Assembly: GCA_035946735.1 (NCBI GenBank)
Contig: DASYYZ010000172.1
Location: forward strand, 21,628-85,627
Source: Gp13-AA77 sp035946735
Lineage (GTDB): Bacteria; Acidobacteriota; Terriglobia; UBA7540
Direction: 5' to 3'
DNA: 64,000 nt
Positions 36,753 to 45,489 of the stretch are shown in pieces; within the stretch, counting starts at the first letter, position 1, and each line of letters starts with the position of its first letter. The notes under the pieces are model-generated. The model was not told where the DNA came from and did not search any database. It saw only the letters and a program-made list of their open reading frames with translations. The translations under genes were made by a program, and so were the position numbers.

Positions 36753-37604
36753 TCAGTGGATTCCAGGTGCACTCAGGATTTGTGCCTGCTTCCGAATGGC
36801 ATCGAGTTGAGGGATGTTGAGATGTTGGGCCCGAATCAAATCCATCTGGCGAGGGGAAAACCACCCGCTGCCATCGGCGAACTGGATCAGCATGGAATGT
36901 GAGTGATACCGCTCCATGGTCAGATCAACGGCCCGGTAGTTCGCCTGCCGGCGGCTATAGTTGAAGTGGAGCCCCGCCCCGTTATCGCTCATGCGGTACC
37001 GGACATTCTGCGCATACTGGATCAGGTTGGAGAAATCGTCTTGCGCCGCCACCATCGGTACCGGCGGCGAGGGCTGGCCCCAGTTGCGGTCCACGATCAT
37101 TTCGAGGACGCCGGGAATAAGCACCTTGAAGAGGTGGTCGTCTGTGACGGCGGCGTCGAAACGGGCAGCGCGGGTGTAGGCGAAATCGGCGGTCTGACTC
37201 GGTGAAAAGCTGGCCATGAGCCTCATCAAAGCGTCTCGTTGCTCCGGGCTCACCGACTCATCGAAGTAGAGCGCGGAGAGTTTCTGGTTGTCGACCGCAC
37301 ACATTCCTCCCGTTCGCACCAACTGCGCGCCGCTGAGGTCGACGCCTGCGTATTGGCCGCGCCTGACCCGCAGGTACAGCGTGGATTCACAATGGCCATA
37401 GCTGGGCGCAGCGTTGCTGCGGCAGGGGCAAGGAACCGCACAAGGGCAGCACACGATACCATCGCCCTTGAGGTTCCACTGAGCGCCGTCGTAGCGAACC
37501 AGGCTCGCAGGACTACGGCTCGGAACCTGAGGAAATATCAGGGCAGCCAGAACGAAGAGCGTAAAGCCCGCGATTGCCATTCCAATAAAGTCACCTCGGC
37601 TCAT
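36753..37604 (-). CDS. DUF1326 domain protein, membrane-anchored
   Basis: A 283-residue protein starting at ATG 37604 with one N-terminal membrane segment (about 7-26, GMAIAGFTLFVLAALIFP). Around residue 50 lies the cysteine cluster CCPCAVPCPC followed by GQYAGVDLSGAQLV, characteristic of DUF1326. The cysteines suggest metal or redox binding. DUF1326 genes often neighbour DUF2182 membrane protein genes; none is visible here. The C-terminal half beyond about residue 150 has no recognised motif. Function unknown. Confidence 0.75.
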   Translation of the reverse strand: MSRGDFIGMAIAGFTLFVLAALIFPQVPSRSPASLVRYDGAQWNLKGDGIVCCPCAVPCPCRSNAAPSYGHCESTLYLRVRRGQYAGVDLSGAQLVRTGGMCAVDNQKLSALYFDESVSPEQRDALMRLMASFSPSQTADFAYTRAARFDAAVTDDHLFKVLIPGVLEMIVDRNWGQPSPPVPMVAAQDDFSNLIQYAQNVRYRMSDNGAGLHFNYSRRQANYRAVDLTMERYHSHSMLIQFADGSGWFSPRQMDLIRAQHLNIPQLDAIRKQAQILSAPGIH

Positions 37605-38057
37605 CGGCAACCCAAAAGCAGTCTGATGAGGGTTCCTCCGCCAACCTTGGCACCGGCTTGCGCTTGCGCATCGCTGCTATTTCTCTTACCTGCCGGATTC
37701 GCCCCTCGGAACCGTCAGCAACAGCAAGATATTCCTCTGTCGTGAACCAGTCAAGCTGATGTTATCAAATTCTACCAAATCAGAAGGTTGGGGAAGACTT
37801 CACGCTGTGTCAATTGTTCAGGGCGAGAAGGTTGGCCGGTCGGCATAGGGGGCACATTGGAGGGCACAGGAGGGCAGCCTGGGACAGCGCCCCCGGTTAG
37901 GACGGGCGTGACGGTCTGTTGGGCGAAGCCGCATCGCGGAGGGGAATCGCATGCAACTTCCCCGATCAGGCCGTTTCCTGCCCACGGCCGTTTTTGGAGG
38001 CGCTGTCCGAGGCTGCCAAAATGCGATGATGAACCTCCCGGTCAGGCGACGCCACCA
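37605..38057. other. Intergenic region, no gene identified
   Basis: Nothing convincing is visible between the DUF1326 gene and the tolC-like gene. Frames on either strand are short or are extensions of antisense shadows of the downstream gene. It should contain the DUF1326 promoter and the terminator of the efflux operon, but neither is clear. Confidence 0.35.
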
Positions 38058-39428
38058 CTAGCGCAACGATCCCACTTGATACTGCAGCGCGGCGTTCTGG
38101 ATCTGGTAATCGTACTTGGCATTGACGTCCTGGATCTCAGCCTCAGTTTCGCTGAGTTGGGCTTGGTTCAACTCCACAATCGAGCTCAGGCCGAGGTTGT
38201 AGCGTCCCTGGGCCAACGCCAACGCCAGTTTGGCCTGATTCACGAGTTGATCCGCAACACCGATCTGCTGATAGGAGGTGGTGGAGTCGGCCCAGGCGTC
38301 GCGCACGTCCCGCGTAATAAGCTCCTGTTCATTGCGCAGGTCCTGATCGGCGGCCCGGGCTTTCATCAGGGCTGCAGTGCGACGGGCGGCGAAAAGGTGG
38401 CCGTTGAAGATCGGAACGTTGATATTGATCGCCGCGCCCTCGTAGTGATCCGGGATGACGCGCGGCAGCGTCAGTTGCGCGATATCCGGGATATAACCCG
38501 CCACACCGAGGCCTTCCACCGTCGGAAACGAGAGGTCTCGTTCCGCTTTCTGGAACTTGTAGGCAGCCTCCTGATTGAACCGCATCCCGATCAGCTCCGG
38601 CCGGTCGGTCATCGCCTCGGTCACCAAAGGATCGGCCGATGCAGATGGCGCTGCGGGCAGCGGTTCCTCCTGGAGCGCGTAGGTCTGTTGAGTATCGGAC
38701 CCGAGCGCGCGCATGAGCTGCGCAAACGCCTTATTGATTTCGTTCTGCGTGGTGATCAGCAGAAGCCTCGCTTGAGCAAGATTTACCTCGGCAAAACTCA
38801 GGTCGAGATTGGATTTGAGCTTGTTGTTCACAAACGCGGTCACTTGGTCCGCCACCACCTGGCGCTCGGCGACGGTCTGCTGTGCCACTTTAAGCAGTGC
38901 CTGCGCCCGCAGTGTTTCAAAGAAAGCCTGGTTGACCGCCAGCAAGACGTCGTAGCGCGTGGCCTGCACGTTTTGCTGAGCAGCCTGCGCCTGCAAGCGG
39001 GAGCTCGCCACCAGATTCGGAGTTCGCCCGGAGTCGGTAATGAGCTGGTCGACAGTAATGCCCTGGCCGAAGCGATTGAACAAACGAGAGTCGGTGAGAA
39101 AGCCTGCCCCAATCCGAGACTCCCGGTCGGCTAAGGATCCGGTGACGCTGCCGAAGACCGTCGGGTAGTAGGCCGAGAGTTGCTCGCGGACTGCCTGGTT
39201 GCTGGCCAGAGCCTGGTACTGAACGGATTGAACCTGGGGATGATTCTTCAAGGCCAAAGCCTCGGCATCCGCCAAAGTCAGAACCGGGCCCGTTATTTGG
39301 CCCGGCATTCCTCGTGGCCCCTGCGGGGCTGGCGCTGCCTGCGGGGCTTGCCCGGCCTGAGCGGCGGCCAGGAGCGGCACCGCCGTCAAAGTCACAGCTG
39401 CTGTGAGCACTTTCCATGAGTTCCTCAT
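38058..39428 (-). CDS. TolC-family outer-membrane efflux channel
   Basis: A 456-residue outer-membrane factor starting at ATG 39428, with signal peptide (VLTAAVTLTAVPLLAAAQ) and two OEP repeats of long coiled-coil helices. Examples are LTLADAEALALKNHPQVQSV at the first helix and DVNAKYDYQIQNAALQYQVG at the end. It forms the trimeric exit duct of a tripartite pump. It is the third gene of the minus-strand operon adaptor (42697-43956), RND pump (39490-42696), channel; the pump-channel gap is about 60 bases. Confidence 0.92.
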   Translation of the reverse strand: MRNSWKVLTAAVTLTAVPLLAAAQAGQAPQAAPAPQGPRGMPGQITGPVLTLADAEALALKNHPQVQSVQYQALASNQAVREQLSAYYPTVFGSVTGSLADRESRIGAGFLTDSRLFNRFGQGITVDQLITDSGRTPNLVASSRLQAQAAQQNVQATRYDVLLAVNQAFFETLRAQALLKVAQQTVAERQVVADQVTAFVNNKLKSNLDLSFAEVNLAQARLLLITTQNEINKAFAQLMRALGSDTQQTYALQEEPLPAAPSASADPLVTEAMTDRPELIGMRFNQEAAYKFQKAERDLSFPTVEGLGVAGYIPDIAQLTLPRVIPDHYEGAAININVPIFNGHLFAARRTAALMKARAADQDLRNEQELITRDVRDAWADSTTSYQQIGVADQLVNQAKLALALAQGRYNLGLSSIVELNQAQLSETEAEIQDVNAKYDYQIQNAALQYQVGSLR

Positions 39429-39489
39429 AAGCTGCGATCCTTTCAAACCTTTCTCCCCGCCACTTCGCGAGCCGCCCAATCGTTAGCTG

Positions 39490-42400
39490 CTAGGCTTCTG
39501 CGGCCGCCGCATTCGTAGTTCTATCCTTCTTCCCGTAGATCAACAGATACGCCGGAGGCAGAACGAAGATGGTCAGAATCACCGAGAACGTGACCCCGCC
39601 GATAATGGCCCATGCCAGCGGTGTATAGGCTTCGCTACCCACTTCGAGCTTAAAAGCCATGGGCAGCAGGCCCACGATGGTGGCGAGCGAGGTCATCAGA
39701 ATGGGCCGTAGTCTGATGCGGCAGGCCGTGACCACAGCCTCGCGCACCGTTTTGCCTTCCTCCCGCAGGATTCGGGTGAAATCCACAATCAAGATGCTGT
39801 TCGAGACCACCATGCCCGTCATCATCACCACGCCCATCAGCGATTGAATGTTGAGGGTGGTGCCGGTAAGAAAGAGGGTAACGAGCACGCCAATCAGACC
39901 CGTCGGGATGGCCACCAGAATAATGAAGGGATCCACGAACGATGCGAACTGAGCCACCAGAATCAGGTACACCAGCAGAATCGCCAGCATGAGTCCCAGT
40001 CCAAAACTATGGAAAGAGGATTCCATCGTGAGAATGAGACCGCGAATGTCCACGCGGAAATCAGTGCTGGGTAACTTGGTGGCCGCCACGATGTTTTGAA
40101 TCGCCTTGTACGGCTTGCCCAAGTCCTCACCGGAAGGAGAGACGTAGATATCGACGTTCCTCTCCAGGGCGTAGTGGTCTACTTCGGTCGGGGTCAAGAT
40201 GGGAGTCACCTTGGCTACCTGGTTCAAATAGGTGGGCCGGTTCAGCGCTGGTGCGTGCAGGGGCATCGACGTCAGGTCGCTGATAGACTTGATCTGATTG
40301 TCAGGGTACTGGACAGTGACGAAATAGTTGTTTCCCGACCGCGGATCAACCCAGTAGCTGGGCGCGATCATGATGTCCGAGGTCAGAGAAGTGATCAGAT
40401 TGTCGATTACTTCCTGCGGGCTCAAGCCCAGCTCGCTGGCGCGCTCCCGGTTCACGTCGACCTCGAGGGCCGGGTAATCCATGTCCTGGGGAATATAAAC
40501 GTCGCTGATCCCTGGGATCGCCCGAAAGCGCTCGGCCAGTCCCTGCGCAATGTCCTCGTCCTGGTCCAGGTCCATTCCGCTTACCTGCACATCAATGGGC
40601 GCCGGCACGCCCTGATTGAGCACGGCGTCCACCAGGCTGCCGGACTGAAAGTACGTGCGAAGCTCGGGGAGCTGCTCCTGGATGCGCTGCTGCACGCGGC
40701 GCATGTACTCAAAACTGCTGATGCGATGCTCAGGATTCAAGCCTGCCTGCACGAAAGCCGTGTGCATGGCGGCGTTCGAGGTAAACAGGGCTGAAAAGTC
40801 CGCCATCACGCCGACGTTGGAAACGATCGTATTCAGTTCGCCGGGCGCCACCGTCTGCCTGATGATGTCCTCCACCTTCTTGACGTACTGTTCGGTTACC
40901 TCCAGGCGGGTTCCGGTGGGCGCCTTGAGATTGATGACGAACTGGCCGGCGTCCGTTTTTGGGAAAAACGCGGTGCCGATGAACGGATAGATACACAAGC
41001 TGAGGGCAAAAATAGCGGCCAGACCCAGCAGTACCGCACGCGGGTGGTCGAGCGTCCCTTGGACCCTGGCCTCGTAAGCCGCCAGCATGCGATCAAACCT
41101 GGCGTTGAATCCGGCATGGAAGCGGGTGCCCCATGACGCTTCGGGACTGCCAGGCGACGGGCTGGCCGGCTCTCCGGAGCCGTGAATTTCCTCCGTTTCG
41201 CTTTCGTCGCGTTCGCGGTGATGGAGGATGGGCTTCAGGATTCGGGAGCAGTAGAGCGGCACTACGGAGATGGCCACGAGGTAGGAAGCAAAAAGAGAGA
41301 GCACCACCCCGGACGCAAGGGCCATGAACAGGAACTTGCTGACACCGTACAGAAACGTGACAGGAAAAAACACAACGACGGTAGCGAAGGTGATAGCGAG
41401 CACGGGAAGCGCGACCTCGTTGGCTCCTTTTTCGGCAGCGGCCTCGGGTGATTCGCCCATTTCCATGTGGCGGTATATGTTTTCGAGGACGATGACCGAG
41501 TTATCGATCAACCGCGAAAAAGCGAGCGCTAATCCGCTCAGCACCATGCTGTTGATCGACTTTCCTCCGAGATAGAGACAGAAGAAGGTCACCATCACCG
41601 ACAACGGAACGGAGAGGAACACGGCCGAGGTGGCGCGCAGGCTGCCCAGAAACAGCAGGATCATAAGCCCGGTGAGCAGCAGGCCGATCCCGCCCTCGTG
41701 CATCACGGTCTTGATCGCTTGCTTCACAAACAACGACTGGTCGAACACAACGTGGGAGCCGAGTTGCTGCGGGATGTCCCGAAGGTGCCGGATGGCCTCT
41801 TTGATTCCATCGACGACGGCGATGGTATTGGTGTCCCCGCCCTGCTTCATTACCGGAACATAGACGGAGCGCTGCCCGTCCACGCGGACAATGTTGTACT
41901 GCGTATAGGAACCGTCTACAGCCTTGCCCACGTCGGAGAGATAGACCGAGTTCTGCCCTACCGTCTTGAGCGGAATGCTGTTCAGCGCTTTGGCGTTTGA
42001 GACCTGAGCGTTGGTGTAGATGTTATAGTCCAGCGGGCCGATGCGCACGTCGCCGGCGGGAAGAATGAGGTTTGAGGAGTCCACCGCGCGCACCACATCC
42101 ATGGGGCTCAATTGATGCGCCTGCAACTGCAGCGGGTCGGTATAGACCATAATCTGCCGGTACTTTCCTCCGAAGGGCGGAGGCACCGTCGCGCCCGGTA
42201 CGCCGGCCACCTGGTCGCGGATCTGATACTGCAGATAATCGTGGAGCTGCGTTTCGCTCAGCCCTTTGCCTTCGACGGTCAGCAAGCACACCGGAAGGGT
42301 CGAGGCTCCCACTTGCAGCACTACCGGCGGCAAGGTTCCCTGCGGCAGGCGCTTCAAGTCCGCCATGGCCAGGTTGGCGATGCCGGTAACGTCTGCATCT

Positions 42401-42696
42401 CCGTTCGTGCCCGGCTGGAAGTAGACTTTAATCAAACTGACCCCGGGGAGCGAGCGTGACTCCATGTGATCAATTGCGCTGCCGAGAGTGAAAAATCTTT
42501 CGAAAGTGTCGGTGATGTCGGCTTCAATCTGCTGCGGCGGCATGCCGTTGTAAAAGGTGGCGACTTCCACCACGGGAATGTTGATGGGCGGGAACATGTC
42601 CACCGGCATCCGAACGTAGCTTGAGACGCCGAGCACCATCACGATCAGGCAAATCACGACGATGAAATAAGGATGACGAAGCGAAAAACTAGCCAT
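39490..42696 (-). CDS. RND-family efflux permease (HAE-1/AcrB-like)
   Basis: A 1068-residue proton-driven inner-membrane pump. The first helix region reads FIVVICLIVMVLGVSSYVRM and is followed by the MFPPINIPVVEV porter motif. Two large periplasmic loops separate helices 1-2 and 7-8, and helix 4 contains LSGLALAFSRLIDNSVIVLENI with the family's D(N)S element. The Arg in AFSRLIDN replaces the first Asp of the usual proton-relay DD pair (GLLVDDAIV in AcrB); the following IDN keeps one Asp. This could alter coupling. The size is typical (1030-1070). It starts exactly after the adaptor's stop. Confidence 0.93.
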   Translation of the reverse strand: MASFSLRHPYFIVVICLIVMVLGVSSYVRMPVDMFPPINIPVVEVATFYNGMPPQQIEADITDTFERFFTLGSAIDHMESRSLPGVSLIKVYFQPGTNGDADVTGIANLAMADLKRLPQGTLPPVVLQVGASTLPVCLLTVEGKGLSETQLHDYLQYQIRDQVAGVPGATVPPPFGGKYRQIMVYTDPLQLQAHQLSPMDVVRAVDSSNLILPAGDVRIGPLDYNIYTNAQVSNAKALNSIPLKTVGQNSVYLSDVGKAVDGSYTQYNIVRVDGQRSVYVPVMKQGGDTNTIAVVDGIKEAIRHLRDIPQQLGSHVVFDQSLFVKQAIKTVMHEGGIGLLLTGLMILLFLGSLRATSAVFLSVPLSVMVTFFCLYLGGKSINSMVLSGLALAFSRLIDNSVIVLENIYRHMEMGESPEAAAEKGANEVALPVLAITFATVVVFFPVTFLYGVSKFLFMALASGVVLSLFASYLVAISVVPLYCSRILKPILHHRERDESETEEIHGSGEPASPSPGSPEASWGTRFHAGFNARFDRMLAAYEARVQGTLDHPRAVLLGLAAIFALSLCIYPFIGTAFFPKTDAGQFVINLKAPTGTRLEVTEQYVKKVEDIIRQTVAPGELNTIVSNVGVMADFSALFTSNAAMHTAFVQAGLNPEHRISSFEYMRRVQQRIQEQLPELRTYFQSGSLVDAVLNQGVPAPIDVQVSGMDLDQDEDIAQGLAERFRAIPGISDVYIPQDMDYPALEVDVNRERASELGLSPQEVIDNLITSLTSDIMIAPSYWVDPRSGNNYFVTVQYPDNQIKSISDLTSMPLHAPALNRPTYLNQVAKVTPILTPTEVDHYALERNVDIYVSPSGEDLGKPYKAIQNIVAATKLPSTDFRVDIRGLILTMESSFHSFGLGLMLAILLVYLILVAQFASFVDPFIILVAIPTGLIGVLVTLFLTGTTLNIQSLMGVVMMTGMVVSNSILIVDFTRILREEGKTVREAVVTACRIRLRPILMTSLATIVGLLPMAFKLEVGSEAYTPLAWAIIGGVTFSVILTIFVLPPAYLLIYGKKDRTTNAAAAEA

Positions 42697-43956
42697 TTAT
42701 TGACTCCCGTTCATGGTGCCCGGAATCACCAGCTTTGGGTCCACAGTCTCACCCGGCCGGTAGCGGTTCTGCTCTCCGAAGATGACCAGCTCGTTCTCAT
42801 CCAGGCCGGAGGTGATCTCCACCTTGTCCGCCGTCTCTATCCCGAGCTTCACGGGACGGGACTCGACCGCGTGCTGTGCGTTGACCACCAGAACCGTACC
42901 CGTGTCGTTTCCGGACCGCTGTACGGCCTGGATGGGCGCTGCCAGCACGTTGACGCTACGGGCGGTGGGAAGCTCGACGTAGGCGTACATACCCGGCACC
43001 AGTTGGTAGTTGGCGTTGGGGACTTGAACCTCGGTGTGCATTGTGCGGGTTTCGAGATCGATCTGGTCTGAGAACCTGGTGACCTTGCCTTGGAAAGTCC
43101 TATTCAGAACCGTCACCCGCACCCGCACCGACTCTCCGAGATGAACATCCGGAACCACGGTTTCCGGCACCGGAATCACCAGCCGCAGGACGTCGTTTTG
43201 AGAAAGGTGGCATAAAGCCAGCCCATTCTGGCTGGTTGAAGTGCCTGCAGGAAGCAGGGCCCCGGTGTAAGCGTCCAGCTCGGTAACCACGCCGTCAAAG
43301 GGAGCGGAAATGCGAGCGTAGGCAAATAGCGCTTGATCCTTCTGTAATGTGGCCTTGCTGGCGGCGAGTTCCTGCTCCGCGGCGGCCACGGCATCGCGGC
43401 TCGCGGAGACCCCTGCGCTCGTTTCCTCATCTTTGCCCTGGGCCACGTCCACCTCTTCCTGCGCCACCAGGCCCGGCTGGGTCTTCTGCACCGCGGCCAT
43501 CCGCGTCGAGGTCAGGTGCGCCACCTGATAAGCGGATTGCGCCCGAGTGAGCTCTTCGTGAGCGCGCGCGAGGTCCTGTTCGCTGCCTTGCTCCGCAGCC
43601 TTGTCGCGTTGAATCTCTTCCTCAAGCTCGGGAATCTCCAGAACGGCCATCAATTGGCCGGCCCTGACGTGTGTTCCCCAATCGATATAGAGGCGCTTCA
43701 CATAGCCCGATTCCTTGGCGTGCACGTCGATTTCCTGGAAGGGGCGGAATTCCGAAGCGATTTCGAGCTCGTTGGTGAGATTCTGCCGGGCGACCTTCAC
43801 TACCGGCGCGGGAGGCGCCGTCGTGGCTGCGGCACTGGGCTCGCTCTGTCCGCTTCGAGAGCAGGATGGCGCTAGAAGAAGAACGACGGCGAGCAGCGCT
43901 GCCCCTGTGAGCGCGAACGCCCGGTGAAGTCCTAGCCTGACGGAGTGGTGTCTCAT
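42697..43956 (-). CDS. RND efflux periplasmic adaptor (membrane fusion protein)
   Basis: A 419-residue HlyD/AcrA-like adaptor, started at ATG 43956. The N-terminus (ALLAVVLLLAPSCSRSG) contains a lipobox-like APSC, so it is probably a lipoprotein anchored in the inner membrane. The lipoyl half-motifs VDIGTHVRAGQLMAVLEIPEL-like (here WGTHVRAGQLMAVLEIPE) and FDGVVTELDAYTGAL flank a coiled-coil hairpin (about 115-200), followed by a beta-barrel and a membrane-proximal domain. First gene of the adaptor-pump-channel operon; its stop abuts the pump's start. Confidence 0.92.
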   Translation of the reverse strand: MRHHSVRLGLHRAFALTGAALLAVVLLLAPSCSRSGQSEPSAAATTAPPAPVVKVARQNLTNELEIASEFRPFQEIDVHAKESGYVKRLYIDWGTHVRAGQLMAVLEIPELEEEIQRDKAAEQGSEQDLARAHEELTRAQSAYQVAHLTSTRMAAVQKTQPGLVAQEEVDVAQGKDEETSAGVSASRDAVAAAEQELAASKATLQKDQALFAYARISAPFDGVVTELDAYTGALLPAGTSTSQNGLALCHLSQNDVLRLVIPVPETVVPDVHLGESVRVRVTVLNRTFQGKVTRFSDQIDLETRTMHTEVQVPNANYQLVPGMYAYVELPTARSVNVLAAPIQAVQRSGNDTGTVLVVNAQHAVESRPVKLGIETADKVEITSGLDENELVIFGEQNRYRPGETVDPKLVIPGTMNGSQ

Positions 43957-43997
43957 TCCCTTCCCTCTCTCTGGTCGAAAAACCCGCGCGTCGCGAC

Positions 43998-44717
43998 TCA
44001 TCGTCGGAATATACCCTCTTTCACCGATTGCCGAACGGCTTCGCTCAGTTCTTCGATTGAGGGATGCGCGGAGTCTGTCACCTTAATCACGCCGCGTTCC
44101 AGACTCGCAACTCTGGCTGCCAGCGCCGGGATCTCTCTGGCAATTGCGACCGGAATGCTGACGACCCCGTGGCGGTCCCCGTGCAAGAGGTCGCCGGGTC
44201 GAACCTTCAGACTTCCGATCTCCACCGGCATGCCGAAGCCCGCCATGTGATAGTAGGCCGTAGACACTGCGATGCTGCCCGCAAAAAAGCTGATCCCAAT
44301 CGATTCGGCCGCCTCCAAATCGCGCATCCCGCCATTGCTAATGACGCCCACGCAGCCCAGCGCCTTGTAAATATGCGCATGCACTTCCCCGGCGCAAGAC
44401 CCGCGGCCGGGAGGCCGGTCCAGGTCCTCAAGCACTACCAACCGCGGCGCCGGAACGCTCAGGAGATACTTCCACCAGTCCTCGCGGTCCGGGTAACCTT
44501 TCCCGATCATCGGAGGCGCTGAAGTGCGTATTTGCGCTGTGACCGCGTATCCCGTCACCGGAGGGAGATTAGGGAACATGCAGTGAATGCTCGCGTCCAT
44601 GAAGCCTTCGTTGCGCAGGCGTACCTCTTGCGTCTCGATTGCATCCGCCACCTGGCATGTCGTAAGTTGACGGAAAGGTTCGAGCTCCTCAGGGGTCAGC
44701 AAACCGGCCACGGTCAT
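43998..44717 (-). CDS. RraA-like family protein (HMG/CHA aldolase-type)
   Basis: A 239-residue RraA-fold protein. Members include the RNase E inhibitor RraA and 4-hydroxy-4-methyl-2-oxoglutarate/4-carboxy-4-hydroxy-2-oxoadipate aldolases. The fold signature is seen in TCQVADAIE near the N-terminus, GCVGVISNGGMRDLEA (the glycine-rich loop with Arg-Asp) and RPGDLLHGDRHGVVSIP with the metal-binding Gly-Asp. Start at ATG 44717, preceded by GGAGG. In an organism not known to have an RraA-regulated degradosome the aldolase activity is more likely; that is inference. Confidence 0.82.
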   Translation of the reverse strand: MTVAGLLTPEELEPFRQLTTCQVADAIETQEVRLRNEGFMDASIHCMFPNLPPVTGYAVTAQIRTSAPPMIGKGYPDREDWWKYLLSVPAPRLVVLEDLDRPPGRGSCAGEVHAHIYKALGCVGVISNGGMRDLEAAESIGISFFAGSIAVSTAYYHMAGFGMPVEIGSLKVRPGDLLHGDRHGVVSIPVAIAREIPALAARVASLERGVIKVTDSAHPSIEELSEAVRQSVKEGIFRR

Positions 44718-45489
44718 TCCTGCCTCCATAGCGCGTCCCTGCGTTGACGGAAGGGCCGGGCCAGAGTCAATCCAGCCCGGGGACACGTTCTTCTTTGGGC
44801 CTGCGGTCAAACGATCTCGCGCCAGCGGGATATTAGAGGTTTTGCCACGAGAATCATAGTACTTCTCGAGCTTCCAGGGCGCAAACTACGCGCGTAGATC
44901 GAAACCTGCAACCTGAAATTCAAAAAGCCGATTTGCAAAGGAGGAGACTACGCGAGCGATGGGCGGACCGCGGAGAGTGGGATTCGGCAAGAAGCTAGGC
45001 TTCTGAGGCTGTAGCTGGCCGGTTTCAAAGATTAAGCGAGTAGAAGCGAGCGTTAGCCGCTGTTGAGGGGCACCAATCGGCGCTCGGTGAGCAACCACGC
45101 GGGGTACCGCCGCCGCCGCCGGGCGCGGCTCACACATCTTGCATGCTTGGGAGATCCAGTGACAATCGCTGGAGCGTGGGAGGGAAAAGCTGTGTTTAGC
45201 GAGGCCTGCTACAAAGCAGAGGCTCCCGAGCAGGAGTACAACACTAAGCCGCAAGTGCCTTGCGGCCCGTTCTGCATCCCGGGCTGAGCGTCTCCTGTTC
45301 ACAGCGGTTTCCAATTGAACTGCGAGCAGGTTGGATGACCCCACTCTCGATTCGACGCCGAGTACGCCTTACAGGATGCCTGAAATACATGCCGTTTGCA
45401 AACTCTGGTCACGCGTCCGCCCATTCGGCAGAACAAAAGGGCCGCGGCATCACGCGCGGCCCTTAAACAATGAACTGCGGTGCAAGCTG
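44718..45489. other. Long intergenic region without a recognised gene
   Basis: Besides the terminator at 45433-45464 I see nothing certain. A minus-strand frame at 44886-45344 contains one hydrophobic stretch (LSVVLLLGSLCFVAGL), but composition and lack of a ribosome site give no reason to call it a gene. The promoter of the RraA-like gene must lie just right of 44717. Confidence 0.4.
45433..45464 (-). terminator. Rho-independent terminator of the porin gene
   Basis: Read on the minus strand, a perfect 10-bp stem AAGGGCCGCG/CGCGGCCCTT with an 8-base loop is followed by TTTTGTTC. It lies 25 bases beyond the porin stop codon, so it most likely ends that transcript. Confidence 0.7.

Noticed and set aside
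37788..39134. A 448-codon plus-strand open frame
   Set aside because: It mirrors the TolC-family gene on the minus strand and has no ribosome site or recognisable domain.
44886..45344. A small secreted protein gene on the minus strand
   Set aside because: One hydrophobic stretch is present, but there is no ribosome site, no family pattern, and the codon composition resembles non-coding sequence.
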